A stretch of 64,000 bases of DNA from Selenomonas dianae (GCF_030644225.1 NZ_CP128650.1:568001-632000); one strand, 5' to 3'; counted from the stretch's first letter, positions 31,301-40,312 are shown. The notes: generated by a model not told the origin, from the letters alone. Numbers and translations: made by a program.

Positions 31301-32356
31301 TTGCGTGCAATATCCGTGGACGATCTTGAAAATGGAATGATACTTGCGCGGACGATTGTCAATGCCAAACGTGTGGTTGTTGTTTCGGAGAACACGGAGC
31401 TGACGGCGGCGCATATCACGCGTCTCAAGTTTCTAAAGGTTTCCGTTGTCTACATCAAGGACGAAAATGAGCTGAGGGAAGAGCGATCCCCGATTTTCTC
31501 GCGCAGCAATCTCTTTATCAAGCAGTATGAGAATGTGGTCGGAACGGCGAAGTCGATCTTCGAGGAGACCAAGAAAACGGGCGCTGTGCCCGTCGCCGAG
31601 ACGAATGAGATGGTGCAGACGGATCTCCTGCCGCTCTCGCGCCGCAGCGGGACGATCGACTATCTGAATGAGATCAATCATCTGGCGAGCGACATCTACA
31701 ATCACTCGCTTCGCGTTTCGATTCTTTCGGGAGTTTTTGCGAAGTGGATGAAGCTCGACCGCGAGACATCGAAGGATATTGTTATGGCGGGTTTCCTGCA
31801 CGATGTCGGCAAGTCGAAGTTCGATCAGCGTCTCCTCGAAAAGAACATTGATTCGCTCAAGGGGGAGGACTACGAGCGCTATATCCAACATACGGTGGAC
31901 GGGGCGCAGATCCTGCGCAATGTTGCGGGGCTGACGGAGGGCGTGCGCCTGACGGCACTCCAGCATCACGAGCGGATGGATGGGAGCGGCTTCCCGTTCA
32001 ACATCGGGGGCGAGGATATTCACCTCTATGCGCGTATTGTCGCGGTGGCGGATCTCTATGACAATATTACGATTGAGCGCGAGGGATACCCGCGCCGCAC
32101 ACCGTTTGATGCGGTGACGGAGATCGCGCGTCAGATGTATACGAAGCTCGATCCACAGGTCTGCATCCCCGTGTTGGCGAATATCAAGAACGCGTTCCTC
32201 GGCTCGCGCGTGCTGCTCAGCAACCATCGTGAGGGAACGATCACGGCATATCCGCACGGCATTGTGCCGCTGCCGATTGTCACGATCTCGGAGGACGAGG
32301 TGATCGATCTCAACGTGAACAAGAAGGTTACGATTGTAGAGTACAATCCGAAATAA
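31301..32356 (+). CDS. HD-GYP domain protein (c-di-GMP phosphodiesterase-like)
   Basis: 351 residues with a TTG start, set by the GAGGGAGG ribosome site; there is no ATG in reach. The N-terminal part (RAISVDDLENGMILARTI) is the usual DUF3391-like lead. The HD-GYP domain has YNHSLRVSILSG, FLHDVGKSKFD, HTVDGAQIL and HHERMDGSGFPF with ARIVAVADLYDNIT. The metal-binding HD pair and the HHExxDGxGxP signature are all present, so the enzyme should break down cyclic-di-GMP. A degenerate EAL protein gene converges on it. Confidence 0.9.
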   Translation: MRAISVDDLENGMILARTIVNAKRVVVVSENTELTAAHITRLKFLKVSVVYIKDENELREERSPIFSRSNLFIKQYENVVGTAKSIFEETKKTGAVPVAETNEMVQTDLLPLSRRSGTIDYLNEINHLASDIYNHSLRVSILSGVFAKWMKLDRETSKDIVMAGFLHDVGKSKFDQRLLEKNIDSLKGEDYERYIQHTVDGAQILRNVAGLTEGVRLTALQHHERMDGSGFPFNIGGEDIHLYARIVAVADLYDNITIEREGYPRRTPFDAVTEIARQMYTKLDPQVCIPVLANIKNAFLGSRVLLSNHREGTITAYPHGIVPLPIVTISEDEVIDLNVNKKVTIVEYNPK

Positions 32357-32372
32357 GTGCTGTACGCACGAT

Positions 32373-32406
32373 AAAAGCCCATCGGAGTAAATCCGATGGG
32401 CTTTTT
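32373..32406. terminator. Two-way terminator between HD-GYP and EAL-HDOD genes
   Basis: AAAAGCCCATCGGA and TCCGATGGGCTTTT form a perfect stem with T runs on both sides. Confidence 0.85.
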
Positions 32407-32424
32407 GTGTGGAGGTTGACGGTA

Positions 32425-33648
32425 TCAGCTGATACTTTGGAGTGCGTTGTACCACTCCAATACATTGTCGTAGGTCGGCTGTAGAAATTCGGGGGAGAGG
32501 TTTTCCCGCTCGCAGTAGGCGATAACGGTATCCCAATCACCCTTTTCATAGGCGATGACGAGGTCGAGGAGACGGCGCAGGTCGTTGTCCTTGCCAAGCA
32601 GAGCATCGGTGAGCTCGTCAGACAGATTGACCTCTTTGAGTACCTCCTCCATCGGGAGGTTGAGCAGGACATCGAGCAGCGAGAACATACCGAGCAGGAA
32701 GCCCGTGTCGGCGGTGAGCCCCGAACGCTTGAGCTTGGCGGCGATGAGTTCGCAGAACTTTGCACGCATGAGCGACAGGGTAAAGAGCTCGGGCGGTTTG
32801 TCCTCGGAGAAGGTCTGGAGGCTGACAAGGGTCACCCAACGGCGCACGCCGCTTGCTCCGAGGAGAACAGTCGCCTGTTTCAGATTGGAAACGTGGTTGG
32901 CGAGTCCGACTCCTGCGGAGTTGATGTAGGTGAGCAGCTTGTGAACGAGGTTCGTATCCGAGGAGATGACGCCGGTAATAGCGGAGAAATCGACATTCTG
33001 TCGGTTGATCTCGCGGAGAAGGCGCATTTTCGAGAGCGCGTTGCTCGTGAGCCGTTTCTGCTGCAGAATGGTGGGCTTGCAGAAGAAATATCCCTGAAAG
33101 AGGACGTAGCCGTATGCGAGCGCCTGTTGAAATTCCTCCTCGGTTTCGATCTTTTCAGCCAGCAGACGAACGTGCTTTGGCAGGATCTCGCGCATCTTTT
33201 TGCGCTCCTCGGGGCTCTCCGTGATGCGGAAATCCACCTTGATGATGTCTGCCATCTCAATGAGCGGCTCGTAGCCCGGCAGGAGGACGAAGTCGTCGAG
33301 GGCGATCTTGTAGCCCGCCTCCTTGAGCTCCTTTACGGCCTCCAGAATCTCCGGCGTTGGCTGCACATTTTCCAGAATCTCGACAACAACGGTTTCCGAT
33401 GGCAGGAGTTTCGGCGCACGCGTGAGGAGGTTCTGCTCCGTAAAGTTGATGAATGCACGCTTGTCCGAAACGAGTTTGTTCATGCCGAAGTCGAGCATGG
33501 CGTTGACCATGACGCTCTGCGTCGCGACGTTGCCGTCCAAGTTGGGGTCAAAGGCGTTCTTGAGGCCACTGCGGAAGAGAATTTCGTATGCGTATACGTT
33601 CTTTTGTTGATCCAAAATGGCCTGTCGTCCGATAAATGCTTCTTCCAT
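32425..33648 (-). CDS. Degenerate EAL plus HDOD protein (YuxH-like)
   Basis: 407 residues. The N-terminal EAL-like domain (residues about 1-200) begins AFIGRQAILDQQKNVYAYEILFRSG and lacks the catalytic EAL signature: EIL or ELL replaces it and the metal-binding residues are not in place. The C-terminal HDOD domain (about 200-395) has 'DTNLVHKLLTYINSAGVGL' and 'SGVRRWVTLVSLQTF'. Members of this group are thought to bind rather than cut c-di-GMP. It faces the HD-GYP gene, so binder and breaker sit together. Confidence 0.88.
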   Translation of the reverse strand: MEEAFIGRQAILDQQKNVYAYEILFRSGLKNAFDPNLDGNVATQSVMVNAMLDFGMNKLVSDKRAFINFTEQNLLTRAPKLLPSETVVVEILENVQPTPEILEAVKELKEAGYKIALDDFVLLPGYEPLIEMADIIKVDFRITESPEERKKMREILPKHVRLLAEKIETEEEFQQALAYGYVLFQGYFFCKPTILQQKRLTSNALSKMRLLREINRQNVDFSAITGVISSDTNLVHKLLTYINSAGVGLANHVSNLKQATVLLGASGVRRWVTLVSLQTFSEDKPPELFTLSLMRAKFCELIAAKLKRSGLTADTGFLLGMFSLLDVLLNLPMEEVLKEVNLSDELTDALLGKDNDLRRLLDLVIAYEKGDWDTVIAYCERENLSPEFLQPTYDNVLEWYNALQSIS

Positions 33649-33802
33649 AACAAAGCCTTTCTATATGTTCTCGTTTATTTTTAATACCATGTCCTATCCT
33701 TTATATATACGAAGAAATTATAGCATATATTTCGGGAAAAAGAAATGAAAAGTCCCGTATTTAATGTTATAATGAAAAAAATTGAAATGGAAGTGATTGT
33801 TC

Positions 33803-34618
33803 GTGCTCAATGACATACAGATTGGGCGTTATCTGCCCGGAGATTCGTTTCTGCACCGCATGGATCCGCGTGTGAAGATGGTGCTGCTCTTCTTTTTCCT
33901 GCTGCTCATTTTTTTTGTGCAGAACGTGGCGGGATTCCTTGCACTCTCTCTTGCCGTTGCATTGCTGATGGTGTTCTCGGAGGTGCCGCTGGGGATGCAG
34001 CTGCGCTCGATCCGGCCGATTCTCTGGATTGTGATTTTCACCTTCGGGGTGCATCTCTTTATGACACCGGGGACGGAGGTGTTTCACGTCGGACCGTTTG
34101 CCGCAACGTGGGAGGGGGTGGCACGCGGGAGCTACATCAGTCTGCGCCTTATTCTGCTCATTCTCCTGAGCACGCTCCTGACGCTGACGACGAGCCCCCT
34201 GCGCCTGACGGACGGCCTTGAGTCGTTGCTCTCACCGCTGCGCCGTTTTCGCGTGCCCGTGCACGAACTTTCGATGATGATGACGATTGCCCTGCGCTTT
34301 GTGCCGACGCTGCTCGATGAGCTGGATCGCATCATGAAGGCGCAGAAGGCGCGCGGGGCGGATTTTGAGCGCGGGAACATCATGCAGCGATTGCGTGCGA
34401 TTGTGCCGATCCTCGTGCCGCTCTTTCTCTCGGCGTTCCGCCGTGCGGACGAGCTCGCGCTTGCGATGGAGGCGCGCTGCTATCGCGGCGGCGAGGGGCG
34501 CACGCAGATGAAGGAGCTGCGTGCGGGGCGGATCGATTATGCGGCGATTGCCGTGTTTGTGCTCGGTGCGGCGGGGATCTGCGCCGTGAGCCTCGGAGGT
34601 CTGCCCATTGCGCCCTGA
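33803..34618 (+). CDS. ecfT: EcfT-type transmembrane subunit of an ECF transporter
   Basis: 271 residues from the GTG at 33803, which fits the GGAAG site better than the TTG at 33797. It opens LNDIQIGRYLPGDSFLHRMDPRVK, the EcfT lead, and the 'ALRFVPTLLDELDRIMKAQKARGADFE' coupling helices with the ARG motif are present. EcfT joins two ATPases (EcfA1, EcfA2) to a vitamin-binding S subunit. No EcfA gene lies upstream here, although in most Firmicutes they come first in this operon. A TATAAT box lies at 33771-33776. Overlaps truA by 11 bases. Confidence 0.88.
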   Translation: MLNDIQIGRYLPGDSFLHRMDPRVKMVLLFFFLLLIFFVQNVAGFLALSLAVALLMVFSEVPLGMQLRSIRPILWIVIFTFGVHLFMTPGTEVFHVGPFAATWEGVARGSYISLRLILLILLSTLLTLTTSPLRLTDGLESLLSPLRRFRVPVHELSMMMTIALRFVPTLLDELDRIMKAQKARGADFERGNIMQRLRAIVPILVPLFLSAFRRADELALAMEARCYRGGEGRTQMKELRAGRIDYAAIAVFVLGAAGICAVSLGGLPIAP

Positions 34619-35399
34619 ACACGTGGAAACGATGAAGGCGCGTGCGCGAAATATTGCGTTGAAAGTCGCCTATGACGGGACGAACTATCACGGCTTTCAG
34701 CGGCAGACAGCGCCGGTTATCGCGGTGCAGAATGTGCTTGAACGTGCTCTGGCAAAGGTCTGCGGGGAGCAGGTGGAGCTTGCCGCCGCAGGGCGGACGG
34801 ATGCGGGCGTGCACGCGTATGGGCAGGTGGTCAATTTCTTTACGGACGGACGTATTCCAACCAAACGTCTGCCGCGTGCGGTGAACGGTCTTCTGCCGCC
34901 CGATATTGTGGTGACAGAGGCGTGGGAGGCGGCGCGTGATTTCAGCGCACGTCACTCGGCGACGGGGAAGGCGTATGTCTACCGCATCGAGCAGTGTACT
35001 GTTCCGAATCCCTTTACACGCAGCTATGCGTGGCAGATCTTTCAGCCGCTCGATCACGATGCGATGCGTGCGGTGCTTGCTCTGCTCGTGGGAACGCATG
35101 ACTACTCCTCGTTTCGTGCGGCGGGCGGCGCGCCGATGTCGCCCGTGCGCACGCTCGATGAGATACGGATGGATGAGGATGGAGGCGGACGGCTCTCGTG
35201 CTGTCTGCATGGAAACGGCTTTCTCTATCACATGGTACGCAATATCATGAGTGCGGTGGTGAGTGTGGGGCTCGGGCGTATCTCGACGGATCGTTTCGCC
35301 GAGATCTTTGCCGCGCGTGATCGGCGGCTTGTGCCTCCGACCGCACCTGCCTGCGGGCTCTATCTGCTTTCGGTGGATTATGCGGAGGTGCCGCAGTGA
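34608..35399 (+). CDS. truA: tRNA pseudouridine synthase A
   Basis: 263 residues from the TTG at 34608, which has GGAGG eight bases before it and overlaps ecfT by 11 bases; an ATG at 34632 is the alternative. Catalytic aspartate D65 lies in AAGRTDAGVHA, and the openings 'LKVAYDGTNYHGFQRQ' and 'GNGFLYHMVRNIMSA' are typical. It turns uridines 38-40 of the tRNA anticodon stem into pseudouridine. The ecfT-truA order is standard for Firmicutes. Confidence 0.93.
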   Translation: MRPEHVETMKARARNIALKVAYDGTNYHGFQRQTAPVIAVQNVLERALAKVCGEQVELAAAGRTDAGVHAYGQVVNFFTDGRIPTKRLPRAVNGLLPPDIVVTEAWEAARDFSARHSATGKAYVYRIEQCTVPNPFTRSYAWQIFQPLDHDAMRAVLALLVGTHDYSSFRAAGGAPMSPVRTLDEIRMDEDGGGRLSCCLHGNGFLYHMVRNIMSAVVSVGLGRISTDRFAEIFAARDRRLVPPTAPACGLYLLSVDYAEVPQ

Positions 35400-35421
35400 C
35401 ACGTTGAAAGGAGGGATCCGC

Positions 35422-36666
35422 ATGGAACGGGAGGCGGCACGGCGGCTTGTGACCGAGGCGGCGCGCGAGGTTCGGCGCGGCATCTCACACGAGGGGACGG
35501 GCGGCAGTCACGTCGTCACGCTTGTCAATGCCATTTTGGAGGCGGCGCTTGCGGCAGAGGCAACGGACATTCACCTTGAGCCGATGGGCGGCAGACTGCG
35601 CATTCGTATGCGCGTGGACGGGCTTTTGCGGGAGCGTCCCGTCCAGTTTCCGCAGGAGCTTGCTCCTGTCGTCATTGCACGGCTGAAGGTGATGGCGGGC
35701 ATTGATACGGCGAAACGAAACCGGCCGCAGGATGGGCAGATTCGCTATGTCAGCGGCGGGCGTACGATTCATATGCGCGTCGCCGTTGTGCCGGTGGTGG
35801 ACGGTGAGCGTATGGTCGTACGCATCATGGATGCGTCGGAGCGTTTTCTCAGCTGTGCGGAGCTTGGCTTTACCCCGCGCAATCAGGAGCTGTTCGAGCA
35901 GCTGATTCACCGCCCGACGGGGCTGCTCCTGCTTTGCGGACCGATGAACTCGGGCAAGACGACGACGCTCTATGCGGCACTCGCGGAGCTCAACGATCCG
36001 AGCTGTCACATTATGACACTGGAGGATCCCGTGGAGCGCAGGATCGCAGGCATCAGTCAGTTCCAGGTGAATCCGGAGGCGGGTCTGACCTTTGTCGCGG
36101 GGCTGCGTGCAGTGCTCAGGCAGGATGCGCAAAAGATCCTGCTTGGTGAGATCCGCGATCTGGAAACGGCAGAGATGGCGGTGCGGATCGCTCTTACGGG
36201 ACACGCTCTTTTTTCGACGCTGCATACGGAGGATACAGTCTCCGCCATTTTTCGTATGCTGGAGATGGGGACGCCGCCCTATCTGCTCGCGGCAACGCTC
36301 TCGGGGGTGATTGCGCAGCGGCTCGTGCGGCGTGTCTGTCCGCACTGCCGTGAGGAGTACCGTGTCGCTGCGGATTCGCGTGAGCGGGCACAGCTCGGCG
36401 ACCGCTATCATGACGGTCTGACACTCGTGCGTGGGCGCGGCTGCGAACATTGCCACGGGAGCGGATACCGCGGGCGTATGGCGATTCATGAGGTGCTGCC
36501 TGTTACCGAGCGTATCCGCACGGCAATTCTTGCGGCGCGGGATCGGGCGGCACTCTGCCGTGCGGCGGAGGAGGATGGGATGGAATCGCTGTGGCGGGAT
36601 GGTGCGGCAAAGGCGTTGGCGGGGGAGACGACCATCGCGGAAGTGGGGCGGGCGCTCTATGGTTGA
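35422..36666 (+). CDS. PilB/GspE-type assembly ATPase (short form)
   Basis: 414 residues from the ATG at 35422, with AGGAGGG before it. Shorter than PilB (about 560) because the N-terminal GspE_N/N1 domain is absent. It has the N2 domain (ATDIHLEPMGGRLRIRMRVDG), Walker A GPMNSGKTT (about residue 173), Asp box LEDPVERR, Walker B ILLGEIRDLETAEMA, His box FSTLHTED and a four-Cys zinc loop (CPHCREEY...CEHCHGSGY). These mark the extension ATPase of a type IV pilus, competence pseudopilus or type II secretion system. It overlaps the next ATPase gene by eight bases. Confidence 0.9.
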   Translation: MEREAARRLVTEAAREVRRGISHEGTGGSHVVTLVNAILEAALAAEATDIHLEPMGGRLRIRMRVDGLLRERPVQFPQELAPVVIARLKVMAGIDTAKRNRPQDGQIRYVSGGRTIHMRVAVVPVVDGERMVVRIMDASERFLSCAELGFTPRNQELFEQLIHRPTGLLLLCGPMNSGKTTTLYAALAELNDPSCHIMTLEDPVERRIAGISQFQVNPEAGLTFVAGLRAVLRQDAQKILLGEIRDLETAEMAVRIALTGHALFSTLHTEDTVSAIFRMLEMGTPPYLLAATLSGVIAQRLVRRVCPHCREEYRVAADSRERAQLGDRYHDGLTLVRGRGCEHCHGSGYRGRMAIHEVLPVTERIRTAILAARDRAALCRAAEEDGMESLWRDGAAKALAGETTIAEVGRALYG

Positions 36667-37654
36667 CAGCGGGCTGTTTGCGGATGTCTTGCACCGTATG
36701 ATCGCGGCGGAGGCATCGGATCTGCATATTGCGCCGCAGCAGCGGGTACAGATGCGGTGTGACGGTGTGCTCCGACCGGAGGAGTTCGTACCGTGTGCGG
36801 CATCTGTCGAGCAGATTTGGGAAAATATGGCAGGAGAGGCGCAGCGTGCTGCGCTCGGTGCGCAGGATGTGGATTTGGCGTGGAACTATGGAGGACGGCG
36901 TTTTCGCGTCAATGCCTACCGTATGCAGGAGGGCATCGGTCTTGCACTGCGCCTTCTGCCCGAGCGGATACCGACCCCCGAGGAGATCGGTATGCCGCGT
37001 GTGGTGCGTGCTCTCGCCGAGCGGCGGCATGGTCTGGGGCTCGTCTGTGGGGCGACGGGGGCGGGCAAGACGACGACGCTCGCCTCTCTGATCGAGGAGA
37101 TCAATCGGACGCGCAGTGTGCATATCGTTACACTGGAAGATCCGATCGAGTACATCTTTCCCCCCGCGCGTGCTTTTTTCAGTCAACGCGAGGCGGGGCG
37201 CGACTTTGTGTCGTTTTCGGACGCGGTGCGGAGTGCGCTGCGTGAGGATCCGGACATCCTGCTCGTGGGGGAGATGCGCGACCGCGCGACGGTGGAGGCG
37301 GCGCTGATGGCGGCGGCGACGGGCGTACTTGTCCTCGGGACGCTGCATACGCGCAGCGCCGCCGAGACTCCGATGCGCGTGGAGAGTATGTTTTCACAGG
37401 ATGTGCGCGATGCCGTGCGGGCGCAGTTCGCCGATGCCGTGACCGTCATCGCTGCCCAGTACCTTCTGCCGCGTGTCGGCGGCGGGCGTGCGGCGGTGTT
37501 CGAAACGCTTGCCGCGACGCCTACTGTGCGCAACATCCTGCGGCAGGGGAACTACAGCCAGCTTACCTCCGTGATGATGAGCGGGGCGGCGCAGGGGATG
37601 CAGACGGCGAAGATGGCAGAGAACGCTCTCCGGGCGAAGGGCATGATTGCATGA
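36659..37654 (+). CDS. pilT: PilT-type retraction ATPase
   Basis: 331 residues from the ATG at 36659; the frame back to 36431 lies in the upstream gene. N-terminal 'EASDLHIAPQQRVQMRCDG', Walker A GATGAGKTT (about residue 131), Asp box TLEDPIEY, Walker B LVGEMRD, His box GTLHTRSA. The typical PilT retraction motif AIRNLIR is replaced by TVRNILRQG in the same place, so it is a near relative. The pairing with a PilB-like ATPase and a PilC-like protein suggests a retractable pilus. It overlaps the next gene by four bases (ATGA). Confidence 0.88.
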   Translation: MVDSGLFADVLHRMIAAEASDLHIAPQQRVQMRCDGVLRPEEFVPCAASVEQIWENMAGEAQRAALGAQDVDLAWNYGGRRFRVNAYRMQEGIGLALRLLPERIPTPEEIGMPRVVRALAERRHGLGLVCGATGAGKTTTLASLIEEINRTRSVHIVTLEDPIEYIFPPARAFFSQREAGRDFVSFSDAVRSALREDPDILLVGEMRDRATVEAALMAAATGVLVLGTLHTRSAAETPMRVESMFSQDVRDAVRAQFADAVTVIAAQYLLPRVGGGRAAVFETLAATPTVRNILRQGNYSQLTSVMMSGAAQGMQTAKMAENALRAKGMIA

Positions 37655-38865
37655 AGATGTTCTCCTATCGCGCGTGTGCGGCGGACGGACAGATCCGGTG
37701 CGGCGTGGTTGCGGCGGAGTCCGCTCCTGCCGCCGTGCGTGCGCTGGCGGCAGAGGGGAATACTGCGCTTGACATCCGTGAGCGGCGCACCGTACGTATG
37801 CCGTCTGTGCCGATTTTGCACGGGGGCATTACCCCTGAGGATCGGATTGCCTTTTTGCATGAACTTGCCGCCCTTCTCGGTGCGGGGATGCCTGTGCATG
37901 AGGCACTGGGACATATCCGTACGGGGGTGGCATCGGATTCTGTCTATGGGCGGCTTGTTTGTGCGCTTCACGCGGATGTCCTGCGTGGACTGTCGCTCTC
38001 GCAGGCGATGGAACTGCGTGATGCGAGAGCCTTCGCACCGAGCCTTGTCGGCATGGTGCGTGCGGGGGAGGAGAGTGGGCGGCTTGACACGATCCTCCAT
38101 GAGGCGGCAGAGGTGGCGGCTGAGGCACATATCTTGCGTGAGTCGCTGCGCAGCGCACTTGCCTATCCCTTCTTTTTGCTTGCGGCAACGGCTGTTTCGG
38201 TGCTGCTCATGATTATTTTTGTGCTGCCCGTCTTTGCTGTGCTCCTGCGTGATCTCGGGGCGGAGCTGCCGCTGCCGACACGGATCCTGCTCGGGCTGTC
38301 GGATGCCGTCGCCGCACATCCGTATGCGCTTCCCGTTGCTGCTGCGGCAGTTTTGATGAGCGGCGTGCTTTGCCGTCGCGTGCCGCGCCTGTGCCTCTAT
38401 GCGGATGCATTCCTCTTGCGCGTGCCCGTGCTCGGGACGTTCGTGCGTCTTGTCGCATGGCAGACAATCCTGCGTACGCTCACGATTCTGCTTCGCAGCG
38501 GCATTCGACTGGACAGCGCCGTCGGGCTTGCATCCTCCGTGACGGGCAACCGTGCGCTCTCTCTTCGGCTGGAACGGATGGAGCAGCGTCTCGTTGAGGG
38601 GCGCACGTTCTCGCAGGTGGTCGCACGCGAATCGTCTTTGCCGGAACTCCTGCGCGGAATGCTTTCGGCAGGGGAGGCGGCGGGGGATCCCGAGCGCCTT
38701 TTGGTTCATGCGGCGGATTATTGCCGACGCAGGGCGGATGTATATGCCGCACGGATGGAGGCGCTTGCCGAGCCGCTGATGATTTCTCTTGTCGGCTGCA
38801 TTATTTTCTTTGTTGTCCTCTCTGTGCTCCTGCCCATTTTCGACGCGATGGATGCCATGATGTAA
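37651..38865 (+). CDS. PilC/GspF-type inner-membrane platform protein
   Basis: 404 residues with two homologous GspF domains (about 70-190 and 275-395). The first has DRIAFLHELAALLGAGMPVHEAL and the second 'LVAWQTILRTLTILLRSGIRLDSAV', each ending in a hydrophobic stretch; three membrane helices are visible. It anchors the PilB and PilT ATPases at the inner membrane. No pilin or prepilin peptidase gene lies in this window; they must be elsewhere. A terminator follows. Confidence 0.92.
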   Translation: MKMFSYRACAADGQIRCGVVAAESAPAAVRALAAEGNTALDIRERRTVRMPSVPILHGGITPEDRIAFLHELAALLGAGMPVHEALGHIRTGVASDSVYGRLVCALHADVLRGLSLSQAMELRDARAFAPSLVGMVRAGEESGRLDTILHEAAEVAAEAHILRESLRSALAYPFFLLAATAVSVLLMIIFVLPVFAVLLRDLGAELPLPTRILLGLSDAVAAHPYALPVAAAAVLMSGVLCRRVPRLCLYADAFLLRVPVLGTFVRLVAWQTILRTLTILLRSGIRLDSAVGLASSVTGNRALSLRLERMEQRLVEGRTFSQVVARESSLPELLRGMLSAGEAAGDPERLLVHAADYCRRRADVYAARMEALAEPLMISLVGCIIFFVVLSVLLPIFDAMDAMM

Positions 38866-38872
38866 GGAAAAT

Positions 38873-38901
38873 AAAAAGTCCCCGAAACGGGGACTTTTTT
38901 G
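38873..38901. terminator. Two-way terminator between pilus genes and DUF4405 gene
   Basis: AAAAGTCCCCG and CGGGGACTTTT form a perfect stem with T runs in both directions. Confidence 0.88.
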
Positions 38902-38904
38902 TGC

Positions 38905-39543
38905 CTATTTTCGTCTGCGCAGTCGTTCGAAGAAGAGGGAACAGCTCATGCAGCCGGCAAAGATGAGTACCAGATCGAGCTGATACTCCCATGTGCCCAC
39001 GATGCCGCCGAAGGACATATGTTCAAAGAGAATTTTTTCGTAGATATGTGTTGTGACAAAGGAATGCACGCCCGCGAGGATGAGGCAGATCCCGAGCACA
39101 TCGTAGATATGTGCTGCGCCGGCGGGTATTTGCAGCGGGAGGCGGCGCAGTATGCCGTTCCAGATGCTCCGCCAGTGGAACCCTGCGTGGATGCCGACGA
39201 TGAGATAGAACAGCACCGCCGCTGCGAGATGCGTGCCGTGTACATAGATGGAGACGGCTCCGCGCAGACGGACGACGGGCACGGCATAGAGCGAGATGAG
39301 GATGCCTGTCACAATGACGATCACGAGAAGCCCCAACATGATGCTGTTGACGATGTTGAGCGGCGTGATCCTCAGCCGCAGCGTCACGAGCGCCCGCAGA
39401 TAGCGGCGGACGAGAAACAGATGTGTGCCGCCGAGCAGGAGAAAGACCAGTCCCAGATACTCGTGATAATATTCGGTGGTCAGAAGGCGATTCGGCAGAA
39501 ACAGCAGCGATGTCCAGATGAGGATATAGAGAAGAATGCGCAT
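38905..39543 (-). CDS. DUF4405 (cytochrome b561-like) membrane protein
   Basis: 212 residues and about five membrane helices. The His residues in YYHEYLGLVFLLLGGTHLFL, 'YVHGTHLAAAVLFYLIVGIHAGFHW' and 'GVHSFVTTHIY' are spaced as haem ligands of b-type cytochromes. DUF4405 proteins often lie next to flavodoxins, as here (one-base overlap with the flavodoxin lipoprotein gene), suggesting a membrane electron route to a flavin carrier. Haem binding is inferred. Confidence 0.82.
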   Translation of the reverse strand: MRILLYILIWTSLLFLPNRLLTTEYYHEYLGLVFLLLGGTHLFLVRRYLRALVTLRLRITPLNIVNSIMLGLLVIVIVTGILISLYAVPVVRLRGAVSIYVHGTHLAAAVLFYLIVGIHAGFHWRSIWNGILRRLPLQIPAGAAHIYDVLGICLILAGVHSFVTTHIYEKILFEHMSFGGIVGTWEYQLDLVLIFAGCMSCSLFFERLRRRK

Positions 39544-40223
39544 CAGTTCGTATACCCCAGCGAGGCGAGCCAGTTGGCGACGTGAATTTTTGCCTGTTCC
39601 GGGCTGTTATGCACCAATTTTCCCTGAATGCCGAAGCCTTTGCACAGTTGTGCTCCCCTCGCAAAGTGGGGAATGTCCTCCTCCATTCCGCTCATGGAGT
39701 TGCCCATCCCCGTGCAGAACGGGATGATGGTCTTGCCTGTGAAATCATAACTCTCAAGGAAGGTATAGACGGGCATCGGCAGATCGTGAAACCAGATCGG
39801 ATAGCCAAGGTAGATGATGTCGTACTGCGCCATATCCTCCAACTGTGACGCGAGGGCAGGACGTGCCGTCGTTTCCTGCTCCTCCTTTGCCACCCGTGTC
39901 ATCTCCTGATAGTCGGCAGGGTAGGGGGTGACTGTTTTGATCTCGAACAGTCGATCCGCCTTTGTAATCTCTGCAATCTGTTCCGCGACAATATGGGTGT
40001 TTCCCTTGTCGATGAAGCCCACCTCGTAATTTTCCCCCGTGCGTGAGAAAAATGCGACGAGGATGCGCTTTCCTGCAAACGCCTCAGGAGGGTGAACAGG
40101 ACGACTGAGATCGAGTGCCGAAGCCTCCTCATGTCTGTCCACACTGTTGTTCTCGGCAGTATCTCCACAGCCGAGGGAAAGGAAGGTGAGAAGCACAAAG
40201 AGCACCACTGCTATTTTTTTCAT
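39543..40223 (-). CDS. Flavodoxin-domain lipoprotein
   Basis: 226 residues. Signal peptide with lipobox LSLGC at about residue 19, a 30-residue linker, then a flavodoxin domain with ILVAFFSRTGENYEVGF (FMN loop), 'IIYLGYPIWFHDLPMPVYTFLE' and 'IPFCTGMGNSMSG'. An exported FMN carrier anchored to a membrane is unusual outside diderm and Gram-positive anaerobes. It is co-transcribed with the b-type membrane protein that follows and may accept its electrons. Confidence 0.85.
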   Translation of the reverse strand: MKKIAVVLFVLLTFLSLGCGDTAENNSVDRHEEASALDLSRPVHPPEAFAGKRILVAFFSRTGENYEVGFIDKGNTHIVAEQIAEITKADRLFEIKTVTPYPADYQEMTRVAKEEQETTARPALASQLEDMAQYDIIYLGYPIWFHDLPMPVYTFLESYDFTGKTIIPFCTGMGNSMSGMEEDIPHFARGAQLCKGFGIQGKLVHNSPEQAKIHVANWLASLGYTN

Positions 40224-40272
40224 GAAAAGCCCTTTCGTATGTCGCTTTGATCGAAAAACGCAGCAAAATACA

Positions 40273-40312
40273 TAAAAAGCCAGCTTCGTAGCATGATGTG
40301 AGGCTGACTTTT
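40273..40312. terminator. Imperfect terminator between IIA gene and flavodoxin lipoprotein gene
   Basis: AAAAGCCAGCTTCGTAGC pairs imperfectly with the run ending in GAGGCTGACTTTT, with an A run before and T after. It probably ends the IIA transcript on the minus strand. Confidence 0.55.
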
